Source: MGR-bin208 sp043779285
GTDB lineage: Bacteria; Bacteroidota; Bacteroidia; Chitinophagales; Chitinophagaceae
Direction: 5' to 3'
DNA length: 22,885 nucleotides
Assembly: GCA_043779285.1 (NCBI GenBank)
Contig: JAYWEL010000143.1
Span: 1-22,885 of the forward strand
Shown: positions 1-7,677 of the stretch, in pieces
How the letters are laid out: the number at the start of each line of letters is the position of its first letter
Position numbering within the stretch: the stretch's first letter is position 1
The notes under the pieces: model-generated
The model's input: only the letters and a program-made list of their open reading frames with translations
The model's database searches: none
Told to the model about the DNA's origin: nothing
Program-made: the position numbers and the translations under genes

Positions 1-153
1 TTGGACGAGTTCTGTCGTTTTAAACAGGGAAATATTGCTGAAGATAAAGATGGACATTTGGTTTACCTGGCACAAAGTGAATGGTTTTTAAACACCGAAA
101 GAAATAATAATCCGGATATCGAATTTCATTTTACCAGTGAGATACATAAGTAA
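1..153 (+). CDS. C-terminal end of an unrecognised protein (partial)
   Basis: An open frame enters from the left edge in frame 1 and stops at TAA 151-153, giving the last 50 residues of a protein. The tail is polar and acidic (ending SEIHK) and has no signal, membrane segment or motif that I recognise. It converges on purB; the two stops are about 50 bases apart, with a hairpin terminator between them. Codon use looks like the rest of the window, so I take it as a real gene end, but assign no function. Confidence 0.6.
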   Translation: MDEFCRFKQGNIAEDKDGHLVYLAQSEWFLNTERNNNPDIEFHFTSEIHK

Positions 154-162
154 GTAAAAAGT

Positions 163-189
163 AAAAACCTGCCTTCCGGCAGGCAGGTT
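163..189 (-). terminator. Rho-independent terminator of purB
   Basis: A 9-bp stem (AACCTGCCT at 166-174 with AGGCAGGTT at 181-189, loop TCCGGC) is followed on the minus strand by a T-run (complement of A163-A167). It lies just past the purB stop, so it fits purB termination. On the plus strand there is no T-run after the stem, so it would serve the gene ending at 153 poorly. Confidence 0.75.
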
Positions 190-204
190 CATAAATAAAA
201 AACG

Positions 205-1551
205 TTAATATTTAGCGGAAACACCGGTATAATTATGTGGTGTAATGCATTTCAATTCTTTTTTTAATGCTGTAGTAATTTTTAAGTTATCGATAAATAA
301 ATGTATTGATTTTTTTGTAACCTGTCCATTGCCTCTGGTTAGATCTTTTAATGCCTCGTATGGCTTCGGGAAATTTTCGCGTCGCAAAATAGTTTGAATG
401 GCTTCAGAAACTACAGCCCAATTATCTTCCAGGTCCTGATAAATTTTGCTGTCGTTTAAAATTAATTTCCGCAAACCTTTTTCTATGGAACGAATGGCCA
501 GTATTGTATGAGCCACCGGTAAACCGGTATTTCTTAAAACGGTTGAATCGGAAAGATCTCTTTGCAAACGGGAAACAGGTAGTTTGGCAGATAAGTGTTC
601 AAATAATGCATTTGCCAAACCCAGATTACCTTCTGCATTTTCAAAATCAATCGGATTTATTTTATGGGGCATGGCCGATGAGCCAATTTCTCCCTGGATG
701 GTTTTTTGTTTAAAATACTCCATCGAAATATAGGTCCACAAATCTCGGCACAAATCAATAAGGATTGTATTGATTCGCTTCATGCAGTCGAAGTGAGCAG
801 CAATATTGTCGTAGTGATCAATCTGCGTGGTAAACTGTAAGCGTTGTAAACCCAGTTTGTCTTCAACAAAAGTATTAGAGAATTTTACCCAATCGGTTTT
901 TGGAAATGAGACATGGTGTGCATTAAAATTGCCGGTGGCTCCGCCAAATTTTGCTGTAAACGGTATGCAGATAAATTGTTCAACCTGGTTTTGAATCCGT
1001 TCTACAAAAACCATTAATTCCTTACCCAGTTTGGTAGGACTGGCGGGTTGTCCGTGGGTATGTGCCAACATGGGAATTTCTTTCCAATCCTTTGCCAACA
1101 AATATAATTGGGCTTTCAGATTCAGAATTTCGGGTAAATATTCATACTCGACTGCATGTTTCCACGAAAGTGGAATGGCGGTATTGTTGATGTCTTGTGA
1201 AGTGAGTCCGAAATGAACCCATTCCTTTAAATCAATTGTACCTGATTTATCCAAAGTGGTTTTTATAAAATATTCAACTGCTTTTACATCATGGTTTGTC
1301 GTGAATTCTATTTGTTTTATTTCGGCCGCATCATCGGGTCCGAAATTTTCAAGCATTTTTAAAAGATGTTTTCGGGCTTTCGATGAAACTTTAAAAAATT
1401 TTTTATCGGCCAGAAAAAGAAAATATTCGACCTCTACTGTAACCCGGTATTTCATTAAGGCATACTCAGAAAAATATTCATCGAGATGCTGCACTTGTTT
1501 ACGGTACCTGCCATCGATTGCCGAGAGAGCTGTGAGAGAAGAAAGTTCCAT
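205..1551 (-). CDS. purB: Adenylosuccinate lyase
   Basis: PurB acts twice in purine synthesis: it releases fumarate from SAICAR to give AICAR, and from adenylosuccinate to give AMP. The 448-residue protein is close to the length of the E. coli-type enzyme (about 456). Visible motifs are the fumarase/aspartase superfamily signature GSSAMPHKINP at residues 290-300, whose loop serine is probably S291; AHTHGQPA at 163-170, with the likely acid histidine H166; and TSQDIN at 117-122. The start is ATG (complement of 1549-1551), and the opening MELSSLTALSAIDGRY is typical of the family. It is cytoplasmic, monocistronic here, and divergent from mqnA, with the terminator at 163-189. Confidence 0.97.
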   Translation of the reverse strand: MELSSLTALSAIDGRYRKQVQHLDEYFSEYALMKYRVTVEVEYFLFLADKKFFKVSSKARKHLLKMLENFGPDDAAEIKQIEFTTNHDVKAVEYFIKTTLDKSGTIDLKEWVHFGLTSQDINNTAIPLSWKHAVEYEYLPEILNLKAQLYLLAKDWKEIPMLAHTHGQPASPTKLGKELMVFVERIQNQVEQFICIPFTAKFGGATGNFNAHHVSFPKTDWVKFSNTFVEDKLGLQRLQFTTQIDHYDNIAAHFDCMKRINTILIDLCRDLWTYISMEYFKQKTIQGEIGSSAMPHKINPIDFENAEGNLGLANALFEHLSAKLPVSRLQRDLSDSTVLRNTGLPVAHTILAIRSIEKGLRKLILNDSKIYQDLEDNWAVVSEAIQTILRRENFPKPYEALKDLTRGNGQVTKKSIHLFIDNLKITTALKKELKCITPHNYTGVSAKY

Positions 1552-1595
1552 AATAATAAATTAAAAATGTGAAGGGGTAGTAAGTGCCGTTCTTC

Positions 1596-1603
1596 TATAT
1601 TTG
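1596..1603 (+). promoter_or_regulatory. Candidate -7 promoter element of mqnA
   Basis: TATATTTG is an exact TAnnTTTG octamer ending 17 bases before the mqnA TTG start, so the leader would be about a dozen nucleotides. No convincing -33 TTTG stands about 20 bases upstream, so the call rests on the octamer and its position. Confidence 0.5.
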
Positions 1604-1606
1604 CTT

Positions 1607-1614
1607 CAAAATTA
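1607..1614 (-). promoter_or_regulatory. Candidate -7 promoter element of purB
   Basis: The minus strand reads TAATTTTG here, an exact match to the Bacteroidota -7 octamer TAnnTTTG, about 55 bases before the purB ATG. No clear -33 TTTG is seen upstream. It lies 3 bases from the opposite-strand element of mqnA, so the two start sites are closely packed. Confidence 0.5.
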
Positions 1615-1620
1615 ACGTAT

Positions 1621-2370
1621 TTGGACAAGAAGATAAAGGTTGGAATTGTTAATTACCTGAATACTTTGCCTTTTTTATATGGCATAGAAAACAGTGACGT
1701 GATTAGCGGGATAGAATTGATAAAAGATTATCCTGCAAAAATTGCAGATGACCTGTTGCAGGGAAAGATCGATTTGGGCTTGGTGCCGGTAGCAGTGATT
1801 CCCCAAATGAAAGAATATCAGATCATTACCGATTATTGTATTGGCTGCGATGGGGAAGTGGCAACCGTTTGTTTGTTCAGTGAAGAACCTATTGAAAAAC
1901 TAAAAAAAGTTTTTTTGGATTATCAATCAAGGACATCGGTACAACTCCTGAAAATTCTTTTAAAAGAATATTGGAAATTGGATATTGAATTGGAAGATAC
2001 ACAGGGAGATAATTTTCGTAGTTTAATTAAAGGTTCAACGGGTGGATTGGTTATAGGTGACCGGGCTTTTGAACAAAAAAGAATATCAGCATTTCAATAC
2101 GATCTGGGACTTGCCTGGAAAGAAATGACCGGATTGCCCTTTGTTTTTGCAGTTTGGGTAGCTAATAAAAAACTACCTGCTTCATTCATCCAAGATTTTA
2201 ATGAAGCAAATAAAAAGGGGATTGAACAAATTGAAGAAATTATTTCTCAAAACCATTTTTCTCAAATTGATCTTGAATATTATTATAAAAAAAATATCAG
2301 CTACCAGTTTGATGATGAGAAGAAGAAAGGGATGGAAAAGTTTTTGGAATTGAATAGTTGTAGACTATAA
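1621..2370 (+). CDS. mqnA: Chorismate dehydratase MqnA (menaquinone, futalosine route)
   Basis: MqnA removes water from chorismate to give 3-[(1-carboxyvinyl)oxy]benzoate, the first step of the futalosine route to menaquinone, the main quinone of Bacteroidota. The 249-residue protein has the periplasmic-binding-protein-like fold typical of the family. The N-terminal VGIVNYLNTLP at residues 7-17 is the family hallmark, followed by the LLQGKIDLGLVPVA segment and a late GLPFVFAVW block. I see no signal peptide, in keeping with a cytoplasmic enzyme. The start is TTG at 1621, since the conserved N-terminus begins at once and no in-frame ATG lies just upstream. Its stop codon TAA (2368-2370) is also the beginning of the promoter octamer for the glycan operon. 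Confidence 0.93.
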   Translation: MDKKIKVGIVNYLNTLPFLYGIENSDVISGIELIKDYPAKIADDLLQGKIDLGLVPVAVIPQMKEYQIITDYCIGCDGEVATVCLFSEEPIEKLKKVFLDYQSRTSVQLLKILLKEYWKLDIELEDTQGDNFRSLIKGSTGGLVIGDRAFEQKRISAFQYDLGLAWKEMTGLPFVFAVWVANKKLPASFIQDFNEANKKGIEQIEEIISQNHFSQIDLEYYYKKNISYQFDDEKKKGMEKFLELNSCRL

Positions 2371-2375
2371 TTTTG
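2342..2375 (+). promoter_or_regulatory. Promoter of the glycan operon, overlapping the end of mqnA
   Basis: A -33-like TTTTG (2342-2346) and an exact -7 octamer TAATTTTG (2368-2375) are 21 bases apart, close to the spacing known for Bacteroidota promoters. The -33 lies inside mqnA and the octamer begins with the mqnA stop codon. Transcription would start near 2380, leaving a leader of about 60 nt before the FkbM gene. An imperfect palindrome TACAT-AGT-ATGTA (2376-2388) sits at the predicted start point and could be an operator. Confidence 0.55.
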
Positions 2376-2440
2376 TACATAGTATGTATAAAGCCTCAAT
2401 TGAAACAATGTTAAAAATAACATAGTTTAAGAAAATTAGT

Positions 2441-3175
2441 ATGGAATTTAAAAAATACATTCACCGTTTTACCCGTAGTTTGGGTTTTGATTTTTATGCT
2501 TTAAAGGATAGGAGCGACAGTGAATTGTTACGCCTACGTTGGCTTAAGGAAATGAACATTCAAACTGTACTGGATATTGGTGCCAATGAAGGTCAGTTTG
2601 CATTACTGATCAGGAAGTTATTACCTCAGGTAGCTATTTGTTCATTTGAGCCCATCAGGAGTTGTTATGACAAACTGGTTAAAAATTTCAATAATGACAA
2701 GGCTTTTAAAGCTTTTAATGTTGCTGTAGGCGATCAGGATGCAATGATTGAAATGAACATCAACGATTTTTCTCCTTCTTCTTCATTACTGGAGATAAAT
2801 GAACTGCATGTTGAAAATTTTAAACATACTGCCCGAACGCAAAAGCAGCAAGTACAAGTTCAAACACTTGACGGGTTACATTCAGGACTTAATCTTACAA
2901 AGCCCTATATGGTAAAGATTGATACGCAAGGCTATGAAGATAAGGTAATAAAAGGCGGGCAGCAGGTTTTGGAAGGGGCAGATGTGATATTTGTGGAATT
3001 ATCCTACAGGCAGCTTTATAAAGAACAAACTTTATTTGATGATATTTACAATAGACTGGTACTTCTAGGTTTCCAGTATCATGGAAATTTTGAAGAACTG
3101 TTGAGCCCGGAAAACGGGGCTATTTTACAATCGGATGGTATTTTTATAAAAGGCAATTTGGTAAATAAAAAATGA
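2441..3175 (+). CDS. FkbM family SAM-dependent methyltransferase
   Basis: This 244-residue protein is probably an O-methyltransferase acting on a sugar hydroxyl of the glycan made by this operon; FkbM-type enzymes are common in polysaccharide loci. The SAM-binding motif I is VLDIGANEG at residues 43-51, a motif II FEP lies at 69-71, and the FkbM-typical KIDTQGYE is at 159-166, followed by VIFVELSY. I see no membrane segment. It is the first gene of the operon and overlaps the next by ATGA (3172-3175), so the two are probably translationally coupled. The actual acceptor is not evident from sequence. Confidence 0.88.
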   Translation: MEFKKYIHRFTRSLGFDFYALKDRSDSELLRLRWLKEMNIQTVLDIGANEGQFALLIRKLLPQVAICSFEPIRSCYDKLVKNFNNDKAFKAFNVAVGDQDAMIEMNINDFSPSSSLLEINELHVENFKHTARTQKQQVQVQTLDGLHSGLNLTKPYMVKIDTQGYEDKVIKGGQQVLEGADVIFVELSYRQLYKEQTLFDDIYNRLVLLGFQYHGNFEELLSPENGAILQSDGIFIKGNLVNKK

Positions 3176-3567
3176 TGTTGGCAATTCCATATCTTATTCA
3201 GTTTAATTCAATCGGCAAACCCGATATCGGCTATATTTCCATTGCTGAGAAAGAAACACTTCCATTTGTTCCCAAACGAATTTACTGGACCTATTATACA
3301 CCAGAAAACGTACAACGGGGTTTTCATTCGCATTATAATTTAGAGCAGGTATTGATAGCCGTTGCAGGCAGAATAATTGTAACTACCGAAATGAAAAACG
3401 GCGAAAAACAGGAGTTTATACTGGATTCGCCAAAAACAGGGTTATTCATTCCTAAAATGTGCTGGCGTATGATGCAATACAGTCACAATGCAGTGCAGAT
3501 GTGCATTGCTAGCGAAGAATATGATGAAAATGATTATATCAGGGACTATAACAAATTTTTGAATTAA
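3172..3567 (+). CDS. FdtA/QdtA-type dTDP-4-oxo-6-deoxyglucose 3,4-ketoisomerase
   Basis: This small cupin (131 residues) should move the keto group of dTDP-4-keto-6-deoxyglucose from C4 to C3, ready for amination at C3. Motifs of the WxcM-like/FdtA family are present: RGFHSH at residues 49-54, holding the two histidines expected at the active site (H52, H54), followed by LEQVLIAVAG, and the C-terminal EEYDENDYIRDYNKFL block, which is nearly diagnostic. Y55 stands where many relatives have lysine. Whether the product has the galacto (FdtA) or gluco (QdtA) configuration cannot be told here. It starts in the FkbM stop (ATGA). Its partner aminotransferase is the DegT-family gene at 6577. Confidence 0.9.
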   Translation: MMLAIPYLIQFNSIGKPDIGYISIAEKETLPFVPKRIYWTYYTPENVQRGFHSHYNLEQVLIAVAGRIIVTTEMKNGEKQEFILDSPKTGLFIPKMCWRMMQYSHNAVQMCIASEEYDENDYIRDYNKFLN

Positions 3568-3572
3568 CAGGC

Positions 3573-4298
3573 ATGGAAAAAATTTATTCATGGGAGAATC
3601 ATCATTATTATCATGCTTACTGGGAGGATCGTGAACAGATCTATAAGCAAAGCCTGTTATTTCCAAAAAGTACATTTTCTCCTTGGTTAAATGACGAAGC
3701 ATTTATAAAGACATATCATTCCGTCAAAGAAAATACACTGGTTGATATGTACCGCTGTTATGAACTTTGGCAGATCAGTTCACGGTTAAAAAATAATAAA
3801 GCTGGCATTATTGAAGTAGGGGTTTGGCGTGGTGGCACTGCGGCTTTGCTGGCAAAAGCCAATCAGGATAATTCCACGATATTTTTATGCGATACTTTTG
3901 AAGGTGTAGCAAAGGCCGGTGAAAAGGACAATCAATATAAAGGAGGCGAACATGCCGATACTTCTATTGAAACAGTTCAGCAACTAATGCAGCAACTGGG
4001 CGTTTTAGATTACCAAATATTAAAGGGAATCTTCCCGGATGTTAATGCAGAACTGCTGCAGGCCAAAACTTTCAAGATATGCCATATAGATGTGGATGTT
4101 TATGAATCAGCAAAAGATATTTTTAACTGGGTTTGGGAACGTATGATCGTGGGTGGCGTAGTGATTTTTGATGATTATGGATTTGCTGCCTGTGCCGGAA
4201 TTACTCAACTGGTAAACGAACTGGCAGATACCATTCCCAACGCTTTTTTAGTACATAATATAAACGGGCATGGATTGTTAATAAAAATCGCTTTATGA
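3573..4298 (+). CDS. TylF/MacF-type sugar O-methyltransferase
   Basis: This 241-residue class I methyltransferase resembles macrocin 3''-O-methyltransferase TylF and MycF, metal-dependent enzymes that methylate sugar hydroxyls. Visible motifs: the SAM loop EVGVWRGGTA at residues 81-90, the acidic end of strand 2 at D107 in CDTFEG, the metal-site region HIDVDVYES at 171-179, and FDDYG at 199-203. It lies 5 bases after the ketoisomerase and overlaps the ATP-grasp gene by ATGA (4295-4298). The likely role is O-methylation of a deoxysugar in the surface glycan; the exact position is unknown. Confidence 0.88.
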   Translation: MEKIYSWENHHYYHAYWEDREQIYKQSLLFPKSTFSPWLNDEAFIKTYHSVKENTLVDMYRCYELWQISSRLKNNKAGIIEVGVWRGGTAALLAKANQDNSTIFLCDTFEGVAKAGEKDNQYKGGEHADTSIETVQQLMQQLGVLDYQILKGIFPDVNAELLQAKTFKICHIDVDVYESAKDIFNWVWERMIVGGVVIFDDYGFAACAGITQLVNELADTIPNAFLVHNINGHGLLIKIAL

Positions 4299-5236
4299 TC
4301 AATGTATTGGTAACATCGCTGGGCAGTAATACTGCAATTGGTGTAATAAAGGCATTGCGTTGCCAAAAGGATATTACAGTAACCGGAACAGATTCTTTTC
4401 CGGCACATTTATCTGCAGGCAGCACATTAGTGGATCATTTTTACCAGGTACCTCTGGCTGTTGATGATGATTATGAAGGCCAGCTTCTCCGGATCATTAA
4501 AGAAAGAAAGGTACAATGTGTGATACCCATTCATGATTTGGAAGTGATGAAAATTGCGGAGATAGCCATAAAATTCCCCGCACTTACTTTTTGGGCGGTG
4601 AATTCACCGGCCATTATTTCAATGTGCAATAATAAAAAACTGATCAATAATTTTATATCCGGTCATGGCGTTTACGTACCGGCTATGTATGAAACGGTTG
4701 CTGGTATGTCGTATCCTGCTGTGTACAAACCGAATGAAGGTGTTAGCAGTAAAGGAATTCAAATCATTAATAACGAAGCAGTAGGAAATCAGAAATATGA
4801 TTTGTCTTCCGGGTTTTTTCAGAAAATGATAAAAGGTGTTGAATATACGGTGGATTGTTACTCGGCTTACCATGAGGATTATTTTAATTGTTGTGTGCGA
4901 AAAAGAATAGAAACAAAAGAAGGGATATCAACCAAGGGCGAAACTGTTGAGAATCATTTATTATCTGGGATTTCTGCTGCAATCCATCAGTTACTCCATT
5001 ATAAAGGATCTTCCAATATCCAGTTCATGGTTGAAGACGGGATACCTTATTTTATCGAGATTAATCCGCGTTTTTCCGGCGCCGGTATATTATCGTACTA
5101 TTCCGGTTTAAATAGTCCTTTGTTTACCGTACTGGAAGCTGTGCAGTCTCAGCTATTTCATGAAATAAAAAACATACCCATAAAAAAAGGGGTTTTTATG
5201 ACCAGGTATTGGAACGAAAATTTTTATGATGGATAA
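4295..5236 (+). CDS. ATP-grasp ligase (CarB/PylC-like)
   Basis: ATP-grasp enzymes activate a carboxylate as an acyl phosphate and join it to an amine or thiol. The 313-residue protein has a Rossmann-like pre-ATP-grasp domain (opening VLVTSLGSNTAIGVIKAL), then the ATP-grasp fold: lysine K145 in YKPNEGVSSKG (nucleotide loop), E183 in GVEYTVD, and the metal-binding FIEINPRFSG at residues 253-262. Length and order match CarB-like ligases found in polysaccharide loci. Placed with an amino-sugar pathway that has no acetyltransferase, it may attach an amino acid or other acid to the sugar amine; this is inference. It overlaps the HAD gene by 11 bases, so the two probably work as a pair. Confidence 0.85.
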   Translation: MINVLVTSLGSNTAIGVIKALRCQKDITVTGTDSFPAHLSAGSTLVDHFYQVPLAVDDDYEGQLLRIIKERKVQCVIPIHDLEVMKIAEIAIKFPALTFWAVNSPAIISMCNNKKLINNFISGHGVYVPAMYETVAGMSYPAVYKPNEGVSSKGIQIINNEAVGNQKYDLSSGFFQKMIKGVEYTVDCYSAYHEDYFNCCVRKRIETKEGISTKGETVENHLLSGISAAIHQLLHYKGSSNIQFMVEDGIPYFIEINPRFSGAGILSYYSGLNSPLFTVLEAVQSQLFHEIKNIPIKKGVFMTRYWNENFYDG

Positions 5237-5855
5237 TTGCATCATTACAGACCTGGATGATACGTTGCTATCTACCCATTTTCGCCAATACAGTTGTATT
5301 AACGATTATATATTGCATTCCGGCCAGTCCTTTATTGATTTTGAAACTTATTATGAATTACGCAGGTCGAATCATTTTTCCAATACCCAACTGCTTGAAA
5401 GCCTGAAAATCAAATTAGATTGGCAACATTTTAAAATCTGGTATTTGGCCAATATTGAATCTGAAAAATACCTGGTTTTAGATACATTAATCGTAGATAA
5501 ACAACTGTTTGCCAATACGGTTCAAAATGAATTTAAGTTGGTGCTGCTTTCGTTGCGAAATAATCATCAACAAGCATTGCAACAGCTACACAACCTGGGG
5601 ATAGAAATGTTTTTTTCAGAGATCTGTTTTGTGCAGCATAATCAGCATGCCAATCCGAAAATCAATATCTTAAAACAAATGCAGGCATCATATAACGTTG
5701 TTGCTTTTTGCGGCGACTCTATATCCGACTATGAGGCTGCCAAACTTTTAAATATTAACTTTGTACAGGTAAAAACATCACTATACCTATTGCCTGATTT
5801 TGAGCATGCTGTTCAGTTCAAAAACATTAATCAATATTTTTTATCTATACCATGA
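5226..5855 (+). CDS. HAD-superfamily hydrolase
   Basis: This 209-residue protein has the haloacid dehalogenase core: motif I DLDDT at residues 9-13 (nucleophile D9, acid/base D11), motif II serine S109 in LLSLRN, motif III lysine K145, and motif IV GDSISD at 163-168. The segment between motifs I and II is a helical cap of about 90 residues. Such enzymes are usually phosphatases. The ATG at 5226 lies inside the ATP-grasp gene; a second ATG follows at once (5229). The tight overlap suggests that it removes a phosphate in the same pathway branch as the ligase. The substrate is unknown. Its stop overlaps the next start (ATGA, 5852-5855). Confidence 0.85.
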   Translation: MMDNCIITDLDDTLLSTHFRQYSCINDYILHSGQSFIDFETYYELRRSNHFSNTQLLESLKIKLDWQHFKIWYLANIESEKYLVLDTLIVDKQLFANTVQNEFKLVLLSLRNNHQQALQQLHNLGIEMFFSEICFVQHNQHANPKINILKQMQASYNVVAFCGDSISDYEAAKLLNINFVQVKTSLYLLPDFEHAVQFKNINQYFLSIP

Positions 5856-6562
5856 GTAATTTCAGTGAAAGAAAGTTAAATGAAGTGGCATCACAATCGC
5901 TGTATACCACATTTACCAACAGCAATACTATTATATATTCCTTTACCATATTTGAGCGGTATTTGCAAAAGGGCAGAGTACTGGAACTTGGGCCTGCAGA
6001 AGGTTTGATGACAGCTCATTTATTACAGTATGATGAACAGCTTACTGTAATAGAAGGATCTTCTGTTTTTGCTGCACAGCTTAAAGAAAAATTTCCATCG
6101 CTACACGTAATACATGCCCTGTTTGAAGAGACCGACCTGGAAGGAGAGTTTGAATTTATTGTCTTGGGCCATGTGCTGGAGCATGTTGCCGATCCGGTTT
6201 TATTGTTGCAACTCATTAAAAAATGGCTTGCACCTGGTGGAAAGATACTTTGTGCAGTGCCCAATGCACAATCGCTGCACCGGCAGGCTGCTGTAGAAAT
6301 GGGTTTGTTGCAATCCATATTTTCTCAAAGTGAAAAAGATGTTCATCATGGGCATATGCGGATATACACACCCGAAACCTTTAAGGCCGATTTTACAAAA
6401 GCAGGATATCATATTGACCAATTGGGCGGATATTGGTTAAAACCGCTTTCCGATAAACAAATAGAAGCAACCTGGACACAGGAAATGTTAACTGCTTTTT
6501 TAAAACTGGGCGAAGCATACCCGGATATCGCTGCTGAAATATATATTGTTGCATCCATTTAA
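5852..6562 (+). CDS. Class I SAM-dependent methyltransferase
   Basis: A 236-residue methyltransferase of the UbiE/Methyltransf_11 type. SAM motif I is LELGPAEG at residues 44-51, the strand-4 region GHVLEHVADP lies at 106-115, and WLAPGGKIL follows at 125-133. The C-terminal half (HHGHMRIYTPETF) resembles sugar- or lipid-modifying members. Since it is directly followed by the sugar aminotransferase, N-methylation of the 3-amino sugar (as by DesVI/TylM1) is possible, but O- or C-methylation cannot be excluded. No membrane segments. It overlaps the HAD gene by ATGA and is 14 bases from the next gene. Confidence 0.85.
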   Translation: MSNFSERKLNEVASQSLYTTFTNSNTIIYSFTIFERYLQKGRVLELGPAEGLMTAHLLQYDEQLTVIEGSSVFAAQLKEKFPSLHVIHALFEETDLEGEFEFIVLGHVLEHVADPVLLLQLIKKWLAPGGKILCAVPNAQSLHRQAAVEMGLLQSIFSQSEKDVHHGHMRIYTPETFKADFTKAGYHIDQLGGYWLKPLSDKQIEATWTQEMLTAFLKLGEAYPDIAAEIYIVASI

Positions 6563-6576
6563 ATTAAAAAGTAACA

Positions 6577-7677
6577 ATGATCAGATTCCTTGACCTGAAA
6601 GCAATCAATCTGCAATACCAGGCAGAGATAGAAGAACAGCTCCTGAAAGTTTACAGAAGCGGATGGTATGTATTGGGCGATGAACTGCAGTCTTTTCAAA
6701 ATAACCTGTCTGTGTTTACCGATGTGAAACATACAGTGGGTGTAGCAAACGGTTTAGATGCATTACGCCTCATCTTTAAGGCTTATATACAGGCAGGTGT
6801 AATGCAGGAAGGAGATGAAGTTATTGTACCTGCCAACACGTTTATCGCAACTGTTTTAGCTGTAAGCGACAACCGGTTAACCCCTGTTTTTGTGGAACCA
6901 GATCTGGAAACTTATAATATCGATATCAAAAAAATTGAAGAAAAAATCACTTCAAAAACAAAGGCCATCTTAATTGTTCATTTGTATGGTCGGGTGGTAT
7001 TTTCAGATGCATTGACAGCATTAGCAAAAAAATACAATCTGAAAATAATTGAAGACAATGCCCAGGCAATCGGTGCCGAATGGCAAGGCACTAAAACAGG
7101 AGCTCTGGGCGATGTTGCTGCTTTTAGTTTTTACCCTGGCAAAAACCTTGGTGCTATGGGTGATGCCGGGGCCATAACCACAAATGATAACGAGTTGGCC
7201 AAGCGGGTGAAATCTATTGCCAATTATGGTTCTTCTCAAAAATATATTAATGATGTAATGGGAGTAAACAGCCGGCTCGACGAAATACAGGCTGCCGTTT
7301 TAAATGTAAAACTTAAGTACCTGAATATTGAAAATGAAAAGCGAAGGGTAGTTGCCGGGTTTTACATAAATGAAATCAGGAACAGCAAAATAACCCTTCC
7401 ACAAATGCCTCAAAACCAGAAAGAGCATGTGTGGCATTTGTTTGTGGTAAGATGTGAGCACAGGAATGACCTGCAGGCATTCCTGGAAAAAAACGGTATA
7501 CAGACTTTAATCCATTATCCCGTACCACCGCATCTGCAAAAGGCTTACCCGAGTTACAATCATTTAAATTTCGGAATCACTGAAAAAATACACCGTGAAG
7601 TACTCAGCCTCCCAATCAGCAGTGTATTAACTACAGGGGAGATGAAAAAAATAGTTGAAGTCATCAATACATTTTAA
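6577..7677 (+). CDS. DegT/DnrJ/EryC1/StrS-family sugar aminotransferase (FdtB/QdtB-like)
   Basis: This PLP enzyme should transfer an amino group from glutamate to the 3-keto group produced by the FdtA/QdtA-type isomerase, giving dTDP-3-amino-3,6-dideoxyhexose. The 366-residue length is typical. Landmarks: ANGLDAL at residues 57-63, HLYG at 135-138, D160 in IIEDNAQAIGA (binds the PLP ring nitrogen), and SFYPGKNLGAMGDAG with the Schiff-base lysine K189. The family also includes PglE/ArnB-type 4-aminotransferases; the 3-amino assignment rests mainly on the ketoisomerase in the same operon. It overlaps the GT2 gene by one base (TAATG). Confidence 0.92.
   Translation: MIRFLDLKAINLQYQAEIEEQLLKVYRSGWYVLGDELQSFQNNLSVFTDVKHTVGVANGLDALRLIFKAYIQAGVMQEGDEVIVPANTFIATVLAVSDNRLTPVFVEPDLETYNIDIKKIEEKITSKTKAILIVHLYGRVVFSDALTALAKKYNLKIIEDNAQAIGAEWQGTKTGALGDVAAFSFYPGKNLGAMGDAGAITTNDNELAKRVKSIANYGSSQKYINDVMGVNSRLDEIQAAVLNVKLKYLNIENEKRRVVAGFYINEIRNSKITLPQMPQNQKEHVWHLFVVRCEHRNDLQAFLEKNGIQTLIHYPVPPHLQKAYPSYNHLNFGITEKIHREVLSLPISSVLTTGEMKKIVEVINTF

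Noticed and set aside
2408..2423. Small hairpin ATGTTA-AAAA-TAACAT in the leader of the glycan operon
   Set aside because: A six-base AT-rich stem without a T-run; too weak to call a terminator or attenuator.
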